In this document: one piece after another, positions 10,204 through 19,065 of the stretch
Layout of the letters: every line of letters starts with the position of its first letter
How positions within the stretch are numbered: position 1 is the stretch's first letter
DNA from: Rhodothermales bacterium
GTDB lineage: Bacteria > Bacteroidota > Rhodothermia > Rhodothermales > UBA10348
Length of the DNA stretch: 61,885 nucleotides
Reading direction: 5' to 3'
Assembly (NCBI GenBank): GCA_028284865.1
Contig: JANQQV010000003.1
Coordinates: 1 to 61,885, forward strand
The notes under the pieces: generated by a model
What the model saw: only the letters and a program-made list of their open reading frames with translations
Database searches by the model: none
Told to the model about the DNA's origin: nothing
Position numbers and translations under genes: made by a program

Positions 10204-10354
10204 GACCCCAACTGCAACCTCTTCAGCAGGATCGGATGCTCCACCCAATTTCATGTTTTATTGGTACATGCGGGGAGCGCAATCCAGGGCGAACATGGCC
10301 GAGGAGCCGATCACTTTCAGGGGTCGAATAATCCATCACTGGTGACGACCGGAT

Positions 10355-10504
10355 ACAAAAATGGCGCCCCCGCCTCGAAATTGGAAGAATCTCCAAATCC
10401 CAAATAATGGGTACCGCTCAGTCTCTTCCGACGTCCCCTGCCGAATGATCGGACCGCGATGAACGCGGGTGGGGCCTGCCGTCCAAGCCCGAAGGAGGGC
10501 TCCC
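10355..10504 (-). ncRNA. ssrS: Structured RNA downstream of zapA, candidate 6S RNA
   Basis: The 453-base gap between zapA and ccmF holds a sequence that folds into one long rod. Its 5' end (10503-10482) pairs with its 3' end (10363-10385) through 20 base pairs with one bulge and two mismatches. The 3' end is followed by AUUUUUG. Inside are a 5-bp CCGCG/CGCGG hairpin (10454-10468) and a small CCCA/UGGG hairpin (10399-10411) on the 3' side of the central unpaired region. A closed rod with a central bubble is the 6S RNA plan, and in E. coli ssrS also lies directly after zapA. 6S RNA binds the housekeeping RNA polymerase holoenzyme and damps transcription in stationary phase. The length, about 145 nt, is shorter than the usual 160-200. 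Alternatively it is the leader of ccmF. Confidence 0.5.
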
Positions 10505-10537
10505 TATAACGAAAGTGTTAGATTCTTATCGTGTCAA
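10505..10537 (-). promoter_or_regulatory. Putative promoter of the zapA-downstream RNA
   Basis: On the minus strand a perfect TTGACA lies at 10537-10532, and its TTG is 33 bases before the 5' end of the predicted RNA rod (10504), the spacing expected for a Bacteroidota -33 element. The -7 region reads ACTTTCG. A GTTATA at 10510-10505 is too close to the start and too far (21 bases) from TTGACA to be a standard -10. Confidence 0.4.
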
Positions 10538-10615
10538 GGCGGGACGCGCCTGTACGAACAATACGACCAGGGTGGTGCTCAGGCAAGTCAAATGCGACGG
10601 GAGGCACCTGGTGGA

Positions 10616-10909
10616 TCAGGCAGAGAGGGCTTTTGACAGCTTCTTCTCAAGGTCGGTCAGAACGCCATTGACGTGCTCGCCCGGGTCCAGTGCGGAGGCT
10701 CGTTCGACGAAGAGCTCTTCCGTGATGGCCAGTCCTGTTATGATGGCCGCGGTCAGATCCGATTGCTCAGGGTGGGCTTCCCGGAACGCCTTCAGCTTGG
10801 TATTGAGGTATTCGGCCATTTCAAGCGTGGCCAGTTCATCGTCTTTCGCGACTCGAAGCGTGTAGTCCTTGCCCAGGAGCCGGACCTTGATGGGGGTCAT
10901 GTCACTCAT
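10616..10909 (-). CDS. zapA: Cell division protein ZapA
   Basis: A 97-residue ZapA-family protein that bundles FtsZ filaments at the division ring. The N-terminal half has the family pattern (IKVRLLGKDYTLRVAKDDE, where the usual form is 'v.ilG..y.i.c.e.e'), followed by a long helix for dimer and tetramer formation. Its ATG overlaps the stop of the upstream coiled-coil gene (ATGA, 10906-10909), so the two are translationally coupled. It closes the pheS-pheT operon, an order also common in other Bacteroidota. Confidence 0.9.
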   Translation of the reverse strand: MSDMTPIKVRLLGKDYTLRVAKDDELATLEMAEYLNTKLKAFREAHPEQSDLTAAIITGLAITEELFVERASALDPGEHVNGVLTDLEKKLSKALSA

Positions 10910-11298
10910 TGGGCTGCCTCCTCGTTTTCAATGCGGGCGTTCTCGGCCTCGATAAGGCCGTCGATCACGCCGATATAGGCTTCAAGTTGCTGCTTGAGAT
11001 CATCGCCGGATTCGGAAAACACGACTTGCGTGCCCTCAATCTCGGCACCTGCTCCTCGCTGCATCGCCTCAAGCTCACGGCGCAGGGCGTGATTCTCTTC
11101 GCGAAGGCGATGAAGCTCTTTGACGGCCAGCTCAATACGATTGCGCAAGCGTTCAAGCGCACGCGTTCCCTTCAGATGGCTGGGCCCACGTCGTGAACCA
11201 CCTTTGGTCGACTTTTTGGAGCCCGATGAACCTGACTCGAACATGCTCTGCTGTCCAGGGAGTTCTTCCCGGCCAGCATCTTGCGAAGAGGATGCCAT
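10906..11298 (-). CDS. Coiled-coil protein between pheT and zapA
   Basis: A 130-residue protein of unknown function. ATG 11298 is chosen because starts further upstream overlap the pheT coding end with an unlikely Cys/Pro-rich leader. Residues about 1-45 are a low-complexity Ser/Gly/Lys segment. Residues about 48-82 form a strong leucine-heptad coiled coil (ALERLRNRIELAVKELHRL), followed by a short helical tail. Position and coiled coil suggest a ZapB-like or other division-related partner of ZapA, but that is inference; no catalytic motif is visible. It overlaps zapA by four bases and starts 58 bases after pheT. Confidence 0.7.
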   Translation of the reverse strand: MASSSQDAGREELPGQQSMFESGSSGSKKSTKGGSRRGPSHLKGTRALERLRNRIELAVKELHRLREENHALRRELEAMQRGAGAEIEGTQVVFSESGDDLKQQLEAYIGVIDGLIEAENARIENEEAAQ

Positions 11299-11356
11299 GC
11301 GGATGACGGTCTGCGGTGGAGGCGCAGCCCGGTTGGCTGCGTTCACGCATATAGTA

Positions 11357-13840
11357 TCAACCGCGCAGCTTGGCGTCAAACTCCTTTTCGAGCGATGACA
11401 CCACGCGAGCGATCACCTTGTCCACATCTTTGTCTCGCAACGTGCGATCCGCACCCAATCGGAGACCGAAGGCCAGGCTTTTCCTGCCCTCGCCGACGTG
11501 CTCTCCCTCGTAGAGGTCGAAGACAGAAACGTCCTTGAGCAAGTCCCCGCCGCTACGGCGGATAGCTTCCAGCATGGGGCCAGCAGGCTGCGCGGCATCG
11601 ACAACGACGGCCAGATCCCGCTCAACGGTCGGGGATCGACTGATCGGCGTGAACCGTGGCAGAATCGTCGCTCCGGCTGCTTCAGCCAGGGCTGTGAAAT
11701 CGAGTTCAGCAACGAGGCCATCGTTTCGCAGAGAGAATTCGTCAGCAATGGCGTCACTGACGCGCACCAACGAACCCATCCATCGCTTACCAGACAGGAT
11801 ATCGACGCCCCAAGCGACCAGATCAGAAGCTTCACGATCCTTGTAACGAGGCGCGTCGAGACCGAGCGCGCTGAAAACGCGGTCCACGACCCCTTTGAGG
11901 TCGAACAGGTCGGCGTCTCGCACATCGTGCTGCCAATGCTGACCAGCCCACTGACCGGAGGTCAGAAGCATGAGCGTTTCGGTCTCGGTATAGTCACCGA
12001 CCAGCGTACGATTCGTGGCACGTTTGGTGTGTACGCGTCCGAATTCGAACAGGCGAACGGCCTGTTGCCCATGATTCTGGTTGTGCCCGGCAACGCGAAG
12101 CAAACCGGGAAGCAGGGAAGGCCGCAGGGCAGCCATCTCCGTAGTGATCGGATTCAGGGTCTCGACTACGCCACCGCCGAAGCGTCCACCCGGGAGCGCC
12201 GCGTCGTTGAAGCGTTCCGCAGTCTCTAGCGGGAGCATCGAGTTCGTATACGTCTCCCGGAAGCCAACACCCGAAAGCAAATCGCGCAAACGCTCGCGGA
12301 GCTGCCGATCAACGGCAATTCCTGGCGTGAAGTTGGGAATGCGCGAGTGGGTTGGCTCCGGAATGTTGTCGTACCCGAAGAGGCGCGCCACTTCCTCGAT
12401 AAGATCGATCTCCCGCTCAACATCGGGGCGGAATGAGGGAACGGTTACATCCCAGGTGAACGCGTCCGATGCCGAATCGCGCACGCCGAATCCGATGGCC
12501 GTCAATAGACGAGCCATTTCGTCTGAAGCAATCTCCGCACCGACGACGTCGATGACGCGATGTGAACGCAAACCGATGACGGGTGCCTCGTAGGGGACCG
12601 GGTGCTCATCGATCATGCCGTCGACCAACGAGCCACCGGCCAACTCGACCATGAGGTCAGCGGCTCGTTTTGCCGCCCAGGCCTGGCCTTCCGCATCGAC
12701 GCCACGCTCGAAGCGGTACGAGGCGTCCGTTTGCAGGGAGAGGGCTTTTGCCGACCGACGGATCGATGAGGGATCAAACCAGGCGGCCTCGATGAACACA
12801 TTGGTCGTGTTCTCCGTCACCTCAGTGTTTTCACCGCCCATGATACCGGCAATGCCGATGGCCCGCTGACCGTCCCAGATCATGAGGGCATCATCGGGAA
12901 GGGTCCGCTCCTTGGAGTCCAGGGTCGTGAAGGTGGAGCCACCTTCAGCTTTGCGAACCACAATCTTGTTGTCAGCAAGCGTGTCCGCGTCGTAGGCGTG
13001 CAAGGGCTGCCCACACTCGTACATCACATAGTTGGTGATGTCCACGATCACATTGCGAGGCCGCAGCCCGATGGCAATCAGACGTTGCTTCATCCAGGCC
13101 GGAGACTCCTTGATTTCGACGCCTTTGACCATGATTCCGACGAAGCGATGACACATATCCTCCGCCTCGATGACCACGGACATTTCCTGGCTGACCGAGC
13201 CACCCGCGTCGGGAATGGCCACGGCCGGGCGACAAATCTCCTTGTTGGTCAAGGCGCTGACATCGCGCGCGATTCCCAGATGGCTGATGGCATCAGGCCG
13301 GTTGGGCGTGATGGCGATGTCGATGGCCGTATCTGTCGTTGACGTACCCTGCTCGGCGAGGTAGGCCGCGAATGGACGACCGATCTCTGCAGCATCGTCG
13401 AGGACGAGGATGCCATCGTGCGCACCACTGAGGCCGAGTTCATCCTCGGCGCAGATCATGCCCTGGGATACTTCTCCCCGGATCTTCGCCTTCTTCATCG
13501 TGACGGGTACCCGCTCTTCGGGGTTGTCCCGGCTGGGAAGATGCAGGGTGGTCCCGACGGTTGCTACCGCCACTTTCTGGCCGGCAGCCACGTTGGGCGC
13601 GCCGCATACGATGTTCAGAGGTGCGTCCTCGCCGACATCCACCTTACAAACGGAGAGTCGATCGGCATTCGGGTGTTTTTCAGCCGAAAGGACGTGGCCA
13701 ATCACAACGCCTTCGAGGTCATTTCCGATGCGATCGACGGACTCGACCTCCAGACCACACATGGTCAGATGGTCGGACAGTTCGTCGTCAGACAGCCCGT
13801 GGGCGATGTAGTCGGATAACCAGTTGGTACTGATGATCAT
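11357..13840 (-). CDS. pheT: Phenylalanyl-tRNA synthetase beta subunit
   Basis: An 827-residue beta subunit of the heterotetrameric PheRS, which charges tRNA-Phe in the cytoplasm. In order: N-terminal EMAP-type tRNA-binding domain (about 40-155, with VGEDAPLNIVCGAPN), B3/B4 editing domain (about 210-390), B5 domain (about 400-475), a catalytic-like core, and a C-terminal ferredoxin-fold anticodon-binding domain (about 730-825, with SRSPTVERDLAVVVD). Full length for the family. It starts 12 bases after the pheS stop, so the two subunits are co-expressed. Confidence 0.97.
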   Translation of the reverse strand: MIISTNWLSDYIAHGLSDDELSDHLTMCGLEVESVDRIGNDLEGVVIGHVLSAEKHPNADRLSVCKVDVGEDAPLNIVCGAPNVAAGQKVAVATVGTTLHLPSRDNPEERVPVTMKKAKIRGEVSQGMICAEDELGLSGAHDGILVLDDAAEIGRPFAAYLAEQGTSTTDTAIDIAITPNRPDAISHLGIARDVSALTNKEICRPAVAIPDAGGSVSQEMSVVIEAEDMCHRFVGIMVKGVEIKESPAWMKQRLIAIGLRPRNVIVDITNYVMYECGQPLHAYDADTLADNKIVVRKAEGGSTFTTLDSKERTLPDDALMIWDGQRAIGIAGIMGGENTEVTENTTNVFIEAAWFDPSSIRRSAKALSLQTDASYRFERGVDAEGQAWAAKRAADLMVELAGGSLVDGMIDEHPVPYEAPVIGLRSHRVIDVVGAEIASDEMARLLTAIGFGVRDSASDAFTWDVTVPSFRPDVEREIDLIEEVARLFGYDNIPEPTHSRIPNFTPGIAVDRQLRERLRDLLSGVGFRETYTNSMLPLETAERFNDAALPGGRFGGGVVETLNPITTEMAALRPSLLPGLLRVAGHNQNHGQQAVRLFEFGRVHTKRATNRTLVGDYTETETLMLLTSGQWAGQHWQHDVRDADLFDLKGVVDRVFSALGLDAPRYKDREASDLVAWGVDILSGKRWMGSLVRVSDAIADEFSLRNDGLVAELDFTALAEAAGATILPRFTPISRSPTVERDLAVVVDAAQPAGPMLEAIRRSGGDLLKDVSVFDLYEGEHVGEGRKSLAFGLRLGADRTLRDKDVDKVIARVVSSLEKEFDAKLRG

Positions 13841-13852
13841 TGGGGTGCAGGA

Positions 13853-14911
13853 TCAGCTGAATTGTTCGAGGAAGCGGACATCGTTCTCGTAGAGAATGCG
13901 GATGTCGTCAATACCAAAGCGCAGCATGGCGATACGTTCGATGCCCATTCCGAAGGCATAACCGGTGTACTTCTCGGAGTCGATACCGACACCTTCGAGC
14001 ACGTTCGGGTCCACCATGCCGCAGCCGAGGATTTCCATCCAGCGGCCTCCGCCCGGGAGGTTTTCGTCTTTCCACCAGATATCGACTTCGGCGCTGGGCT
14101 CTGTGAACGGGAAGAAGCTCGGGCGGAAGCGCATGCGGACGTCTTCTCCAAAGAGGGTTCGGGCGAAGGCATGCAGGATCTGCTTCAGGTCGGCCATCGT
14201 CACGCCTTCGTCGACATACAGGCCTTCCACCTGATGGAACAGGCAGTAGGACTTGTAGGAGATGGCTTCGTTGCGATAGACCCGGCCCGGAACGATGACC
14301 CGAATCGGCGGCTCACCGTCTTTCATGACCTCTTCCATCACGCGGATCTGAACCGGCGAAGTATGGGTGCGCAACAGAATACCACCATGATCCTGCTCGG
14401 CGTCTTCGATGAAGAACGTGTCCTGCATATCACGCGCCGGGTGATCGGGCGGGAAATTCAGTGCCGAGAAGTTGTGCCAGTCATCCTCGATCTCCGGTCC
14501 CTCGGCGACGTCGAAGCCGTAGTTTTCGAAGACGCGAGTGATCAGTCGCTGCGCCTGGGTAATGGGGTGGAGGCTGCCTTCCGGCTGCAACCGCCCGGGA
14601 AGCGTCAGGTCCGCTGGAGCCGCGGAAGTGGCGGCCGATCCAGCCAAGGCGGCGGTGGCTGCTTCCAGTCGTTCTTCGACCGTCTGCTTGGCCGCGTTGA
14701 TGGCCTGGCCAAATGCCTTTCGGTCCTCCGGTGCCACTTCGGGGATGCGCTTCATGAGCGCCGTGATCTGGCCCTGCTTGCGGCTCAGGTAACGAATGCG
14801 ATACGCGTCAATGGCGTCAGCTGTATCCAATACAGCACCTTCGATATCTGCCTTGAGATCTTCGAGGGCCTGGTGGGCAGCTGCCGCTCCGGGTTGGGAA
14901 GTCTGATCCAT
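13853..14911 (-). CDS. pheS: Phenylalanyl-tRNA synthetase alpha subunit
   Basis: A 352-residue alpha subunit carrying the class II active site that makes Phe-tRNA. ATG 14911 (MDQTSQPG) is preferred over a start at 14980, which would place a Pro/His-rich leader before the conserved N-terminal coiled coil and overlap the hairpin tract. Visible are the coiled-coil arm (about 10-80, with [14 protein letters not shown]), motif 2 ([14 protein letters not shown]) and motif 3 ([17 protein letters not shown]). A terminator-like hairpin 68 bases upstream separates it from rplT and may act as an attenuator. Confidence 0.97.
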   Translation of the reverse strand: MDQTSQPGAAAAHQALEDLKADIEGAVLDTADAIDAYRIRYLSRKQGQITALMKRIPEVAPEDRKAFGQAINAAKQTVEERLEAATAALAGSAATSAAPADLTLPGRLQPEGSLHPITQAQRLITRVFENYGFDVAEGPEIEDDWHNFSALNFPPDHPARDMQDTFFIEDAEQDHGGILLRTHTSPVQIRVMEEVMKDGEPPIRVIVPGRVYRNEAISYKSYCLFHQVEGLYVDEGVTMADLKQILHAFARTLFGEDVRMRFRPSFFPFTEPSAEVDIWWKDENLPGGGRWMEILGCGMVDPNVLEGVGIDSEKYTGYAFGMGIERIAMLRFGIDDIRILYENDVRFLEQFS

Positions 14912-14978
14912 GACGGGTTGGTGATGGCCGGAAATTCCGGGATATCGGGACGAGGGATGGGTTCGAAAAGGGCCGGGC

Positions 14979-15017
14979 AAAAAAAATCCCGCCTGACCTG
15001 TAGAAGGAGGCGGGATT
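14979..15017 (-). terminator. Rho-independent terminator between rplT and pheS
   Basis: On the minus strand a perfect 10-bp stem (15017-15008 with 14994-14985) runs into eight Ts (14986-14979). A smaller 6-bp GTGCGA/TCGCAC hairpin lies just upstream (about 15042-15025). It ends the infC-rpmI-rplT transcript. Because it also precedes pheS on the same strand, read-through or attenuation could link the two operons. I found no Phe-rich leader peptide and no T-box. Confidence 0.85.
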
Positions 15018-15143
15018 TTCGAACTCGTGCGAAAAGAATCGCACCGCCTGCTACAGTGTTACGCGAGGCGGCCCATAAATCGCTGGTCAGTCGTTGCTGC
15101 TCGCAGCATGGTGATTCTGATCGAGGTTGAATTCAGGAGGTGC

Positions 15144-15488
15144 TCAGGAGCCCTTCTGGACAACAGCCGAGAATGCTTCCGGATCGTGCATGGCCAGATG
15201 GGCGAGCACTTTACGGTTGAGCTGGACATCAGCTTTGCGGAGGGATCCCATCAGCTGGGAGTAGGTCGTGCCGTTGAGACGGGCACCGGCGTTGATGCGG
15301 GTGATCCACAGACGACGGAATTGACGTTTGCGGGCCCGGCGATCCCGGTACTGGTACTGAAGGGCTTTCTCAACCGCGTTCTTGGCAACGGTATAAACGT
15401 TCTTGCGGCGGCCCCAATAGCCTTTGGCCATTCCCATGATCGCCTTGCGGCGTTTGCGGGAGGCTACTCTGTTAGTTGCGCGTGGCAT
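15144..15488 (-). CDS. rplT: 50S ribosomal protein L20
   Basis: A 114-residue L20, standard length, beginning [17 protein letters not shown] with the basic N-terminal extension that threads into 23S rRNA and the family motif [15 protein letters not shown]. It is needed early in 50S assembly. In several bacteria L20 also represses its own infC-rpmI-rplT operon by binding the leader. It follows rpmI by 69 bases. Confidence 0.98.
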   Translation of the reverse strand: MPRATNRVASRKRRKAIMGMAKGYWGRRKNVYTVAKNAVEKALQYQYRDRRARKRQFRRLWITRINAGARLNGTTYSQLMGSLRKADVQLNRKVLAHLAMHDPEAFSAVVQKGS

Positions 15489-15557
15489 TTTACTCTACGA
15501 AAAGGTTGCTCTTGGATACCCTTGACCGGCCCGTAGGCGGCGAGGGTGGCGAATAGG

Positions 15558-15752
15558 TCAGCCGTTGATCAGCTTCCGCATGCGCGGCTCGTCAACGGGA
15601 TCAACCAGGGTCGTTCCGCGCAGGTTACGCTTGCGCTTCGGCGACTTCTTGGTCAGGATGTGGCTCGTGAAGGCTTTCTTGCGACGAATCCGGCCGGTGC
15701 CAGTCTTCGTGAAGCGCTTCTTCGCACCACTGTTTGATTTCATTTTGGGCAT
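15558..15752 (-). CDS. rpmI: 50S ribosomal protein L35
   Basis: A 64-residue L35 of normal size ([20 protein letters not shown] ... LRGTTLV). ATG 15752 is the conserved start; a longer reading frame upstream has no family support. It is the middle gene of the infC-rpmI-rplT operon. The 179-base spacer to infC is long for an operon and holds a hairpin near 15771-15787, a plausible regulatory leader. Confidence 0.97.
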   Translation of the reverse strand: MPKMKSNSGAKKRFTKTGTGRIRRKKAFTSHILTKKSPKRKRNLRGTTLVDPVDEPRMRKLING

Positions 15753-15770
15753 TGTACTGCCTGTTTGAGG

Positions 15771-15797
15771 CCGGAAGGCGCTTCCGGCGGTTTTTTT
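15771..15797 (-). promoter_or_regulatory. Hairpin in the infC-rpmI spacer, possible L20-type leader
   Basis: A perfect 7-bp stem (15771-15777 with 15781-15787, 3-base loop) sits 18 bases before the rpmI ATG, preceded on the coding (minus) strand by seven As. On the plus strand the same bases look like a terminator (stem then seven Ts at 15791-15797), but no plus-strand gene is there to end. A role in translational control of rpmI-rplT is inference. Confidence 0.4.
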
Positions 15798-15931
15798 CTC
15801 GATCGCTGGACATGCATTTCTACACGACAGCGATTCCGATTGAGCCTCAAAAACTACGAATTTGCTCGACCTAACGCAATTGAGCGTTTGGTCAAGAATG
15901 GTAGAATTGACAGGCATGTAGTCCGTATGGG

Positions 15932-16447
15932 CTACTTCTTCTTGATCGGGCTGAGGATCGTCGTCATGCGGCGTCCTTCCATCTTCGGGGCCTGATCAAT
16001 CTTGGCCAATTCACCCAGTTCCTGGATGAAACGGGCCAGCACTTCCATTCCGTGATCCTTGTAAATGATGTCACGGCCACGGAACTGGACGTAGGCCTTC
16101 ACTTTGTGGCCCGACTCAAGGAAGCCTTTCGCATGCTTGGTCTTGAAATTGAAATCGTGCGTGTCCGTATGCGGACGGAAGCGGATTTCCTTCAGTTCGA
16201 CCGTGTGCTGCTTCTTGCGTGCTTCTTTCTCCTTCTTTTGCTGCTCGTATTTGAATTTGCCGTAATCCATGATCTTGCAGACCGGCGGATCAGCATGGGG
16301 GGAGATTTCGACCAGATCCAGATCTTGGTCGTCGGCCATCTGCATGGCCACTTCGGTTGGATAAATACCGTGATTTCCCTTCGGATCGACCACGCGGACC
16401 TCGGTGGCCCGGATGCGATCGTTCACTCGAATTCTCTGTTTTGCGAT
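15932..16447 (-). CDS. infC: Translation initiation factor IF-3, non-canonical start codon
   Basis: IF-3 binds the 30S subunit, prevents premature 50S joining and proofreads the start codon. The frame gives both domains: N-terminal ([19 protein letters not shown]) and C-terminal ([20 protein letters not shown]). The only ATG/GTG/TTG after the in-frame TAG is a GTG at 16426, but it encodes the Val inside the conserved R-[IV]-N motif. The true start is therefore upstream, at ATC 16447 ([11 protein letters not shown], used here) or ATT 16432. Rare AUU/AUC starts are the hallmark of infC and let IF-3 repress its own translation. With ATC the protein has 171 residues. No Shine-Dalgarno is evident. 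Confidence 0.93.
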   Translation of the reverse strand: MAKQRIRVNDRIRATEVRVVDPKGNHGIYPTEVAMQMADDQDLDLVEISPHADPPVCKIMDYGKFKYEQQKKEKEARKKQHTVELKEIRFRPHTDTHDFNFKTKHAKGFLESGHKVKAYVQFRGRDIIYKDHGMEVLARFIQELGELAKIDQAPKMEGRRMTTILSPIKKK

Positions 16448-16576
16448 GACTGTGTGGGTGTTGATTAACAGGAAGGCAGAAACAAGCCATTTCTACCTCT
16501 AATGTAGGATTTGGATCCTGAAAATGCCTGCCTCGGAAGGGCTTCGTTCTGGTTCAGGTTCCAGACCTCGGAGGGA

Positions 16577-18535
16577 TCAGCTCGCTACGTCTTCTCGACT
16601 GAGGGCTGCAGTAACTTCAGCCTGAAGGAGCGCGATGAAGGCATCCACGGATTCTGACCCCTGATCGCCCTGACCGTGACGTCGAACGGATACCGTGTCG
16701 GCATCCATTTCCTGCTGTCCGACGATCAGCATGTACGGTGTTTTCTGAAGCTCTGCTCCGCGGATTTTGTATCCCACCTTTTCATGGCGCAGGTCGGCTT
16801 CGGCGCGGAAACCGGCATTACGCAAGCGCTCGACCACGGCCTCGGCGTACTCATTGAATGATTGACCGACGGGCAGCACCTGTACCTGAACCGGGGCCAG
16901 CCACGTTGGGAAGTTGCCGCCACAGTGTTCAATCAAGACCCCGATGAAGCGCTCGAGTGACCCGAAAGGCGCGCGGTGGATCATCACCGGACGATGCTTC
17001 TGGTCATCAGAGCCCGTGTACGAAAGGTCGAATCGCTGTGGCAGGTTGTAGTCAACCTGAATGGTACCCAACTGCCACTCGCGACCGAGGGCATCCTTCA
17101 CCATGAAGTCCAGTTTCGGTCCATAGAACGCCGCTTCGCCTTCCACCTCGATGGTTTCAAGGCCCATTTCGGAGGCTGCCTCCCGGATGGCCTGCTCGGC
17201 AGCATCCCACTGTGCATCCTCGCCGACGTATTTCTCCTTGTTCGATGCGTCACGCAACGAGATCTGGGCCTTGAATTCCTCAAAGCCAAGAGAAGAAAAC
17301 ACCAGAAGCGTCAGGTCAATGACATCCTTGAATTCCTCTTTGATCTGATCCGGGCGGCAGAAGATGTGGGCATCGTCCTGCGTGAACCCACGAACGCGGG
17401 TCAATCCCGAGAGCTCGCCAGACTGCTCGTAGCGATACACCGTTCCGAATTCGGCCAGACGAACGGGCAAATCCCGATAGGAATGCGGCTTGGCATCGTA
17501 CACCTGGGTGTGATGCGGACAGTTCATCGGCTTGAGGAGATATCCCTCTTCTTCGTCGTCCATCATCGGTGGGAACTGGCTGTCCGAGTAGTACGGATAG
17601 TGACCGCTGATCTTGAACAGCTCCAGTCTACCAATGTGGGGAGTCATGACAGGCTGGTAACCACGACGAAGCTGCTCTTCCTTGAGGAAGTTCATCATGG
17701 TCTCCCTGAGAATCGTGCCTTTTGGAAGCCAGAGCGGAAGTCCCGAGCCTACTTTCTGGGAGAAGTGGAACAGCTCCAGTTCCTTACCCAGCTTGCGGTG
17801 GTCACGCTGACGAGCCAGTTCGAGCTTCTCAAGGAAGTCCTCGAGCTCCTTCTTCTTCGGGAACGTGATTCCGTAGAGACGGGTCAGCTGCTTCCGGTCC
17901 TGATCACCACGCCAATAGGCGCCGGCGATGTTCAGGAGCTTAGCATACTTGATGTTTTTCGTGCTCGGGACGTGAGGGCCGCGGCACAGATCGGTGAACT
18001 CGCCCTGGGTGTAGAATGAGATGGTCCCTTCTTCCAGATCTTCGAGCAGTTCAAGTTTGTACTCGTCTCCGACTTCCTGGAAGTAGGCGATGGCTTCGTC
18101 CTTGGGGACTTCGCGACGCTCGAAGGCCACATCCCGCTTGGCCAACTCCATCATTTTCTTCTCGATGGCCTCGAGGTCTTCTGCCGTCAGTTGGCGATCG
18201 CCGAGATCGACATCGTAGTAGAATCCCTTCTCGATAGCGGGACCAATACCAAACTTGACGCCCGGAAAAAGCTCCTGCAGCGCTTCAGCCATCAGGTGTG
18301 CTGACGAGTGCCAGTACGTTGCCCAGCCCTCGTCATCGCGGAGGGTGAAAATCTGTATGGCGGCATCGCTTTCGATGGCACGAGACAGATCGCGCGTTTC
18401 GCCATCCACTCCAATGGAAACGGCCACGCGGGCCAGGCCTTCGGAGATGGATGATGCGACCTCGTGACCCGTGACGCCCACGTCATACGAACGAGTGGAG
18501 CCGTCAGGGAAGGTGAGGGTGATGGGAGCGGACAT
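16577..18535 (-). CDS. thrS: Threonyl-tRNA synthetase
   Basis: A 652-residue ThrRS that charges tRNA-Thr. ATG 18535 (MSAPITLTFPDGS) starts directly at the TGS domain (about 1-65); an upstream start would add an unsupported leader. Next come the editing domain (about 70-225, with HSSAHLMAEAL and CRGPHVP), the class II catalytic core with the zinc-binding Cys in KPMNCPHH and motif 2 FGTVYRYEQSGELSGL, and the C-terminal anticodon-binding domain (about 545-640, WLAPVQVQVLPV). Full length. It precedes infC by 129 bases on the same strand. Confidence 0.97.
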   Translation of the reverse strand: MSAPITLTFPDGSTRSYDVGVTGHEVASSISEGLARVAVSIGVDGETRDLSRAIESDAAIQIFTLRDDEGWATYWHSSAHLMAEALQELFPGVKFGIGPAIEKGFYYDVDLGDRQLTAEDLEAIEKKMMELAKRDVAFERREVPKDEAIAYFQEVGDEYKLELLEDLEEGTISFYTQGEFTDLCRGPHVPSTKNIKYAKLLNIAGAYWRGDQDRKQLTRLYGITFPKKKELEDFLEKLELARQRDHRKLGKELELFHFSQKVGSGLPLWLPKGTILRETMMNFLKEEQLRRGYQPVMTPHIGRLELFKISGHYPYYSDSQFPPMMDDEEEGYLLKPMNCPHHTQVYDAKPHSYRDLPVRLAEFGTVYRYEQSGELSGLTRVRGFTQDDAHIFCRPDQIKEEFKDVIDLTLLVFSSLGFEEFKAQISLRDASNKEKYVGEDAQWDAAEQAIREAASEMGLETIEVEGEAAFYGPKLDFMVKDALGREWQLGTIQVDYNLPQRFDLSYTGSDDQKHRPVMIHRAPFGSLERFIGVLIEHCGGNFPTWLAPVQVQVLPVGQSFNEYAEAVVERLRNAGFRAEADLRHEKVGYKIRGAELQKTPYMLIVGQQEMDADTVSVRRHGQGDQGSESVDAFIALLQAEVTAALSREDVAS

Positions 18536-19065
18536 GAATCGTCGGGTTTGGGAAAATTCGACAGAGAGAGTACCCAGTACACCGGGCAATCCTGCAATAT
18601 ATAAGGGGGGGATCCCACTGGACCTCGAAAATACGGGGTATTCCGCATGGTGAGCCTGCCAGGATCGCGGGTAGTTTTAGCAATCGAACATTCGTCAGCC
18701 GGCCGTGACTGAGCGGAAAGCCCGCATTTGTCACAAAAGTGTCAAGAACGTTCCAACACGGAATTCGAGGGATGGACCACGCGTCTTAAGGACGAATCTG
18801 GAAGATGATTTCGCGGGCTGAAACTGCGTGACCTATTCGCCGTCGAGGGAAGCGAATCATCAATTGAAAGAGTCCGGTTATCGAAGGCAGTCCAGGGGGT
18901 CTGTCAAGATGCAGGTCACCCTGAATTGGAACGGTGATCTGAACCGGGTTCCATCCTCCCTCGCAGGGGTGCGGCAATAAAGTCCGAACCCTCATCGTTG
19001 TGAGCCAGAACACTCCTGAGACCATCGTCTTTCCGAAACCGGAAAGACACAACCCGCTTTTTGAG
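18536..19065. other. 530-base divergent intergenic region
   Basis: It separates thrS (minus) from the GLPGLI gene (plus). On the minus strand a TATATT at 18601-18596 could be a thrS -10 but lacks a clear partner, and a TTGACA at 18745-18740 lacks a -10. A perfect 8-bp hairpin (TCTTTCCG/CGGAAAGA, 19028-19047, loop AAAC) sits 18 bases before the GLPGLI ATG and could affect its translation. I see no gene in the rest. Confidence 0.5.

Noticed and set aside
14985..15045. A tRNA- or tmRNA-like 3' end (GAGTTCGAAAATCCCGCC) on the minus strand
   Set aside because: No matching 5' acceptor strand or anticodon arm lies upstream; the bases are explained by the terminator stem.
13862..15130. A 422-codon open frame on the plus strand opposite pheS
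   Set aside because: It is antisense to the clearly conserved pheS and its product shows no family motif; G+C-rich codon bias opens the opposite frame.
15041..15143. A short leader peptide for pheS attenuation
   Set aside because: The only small frame there encodes a single Phe and no Phe run, so classical attenuation is not supported.
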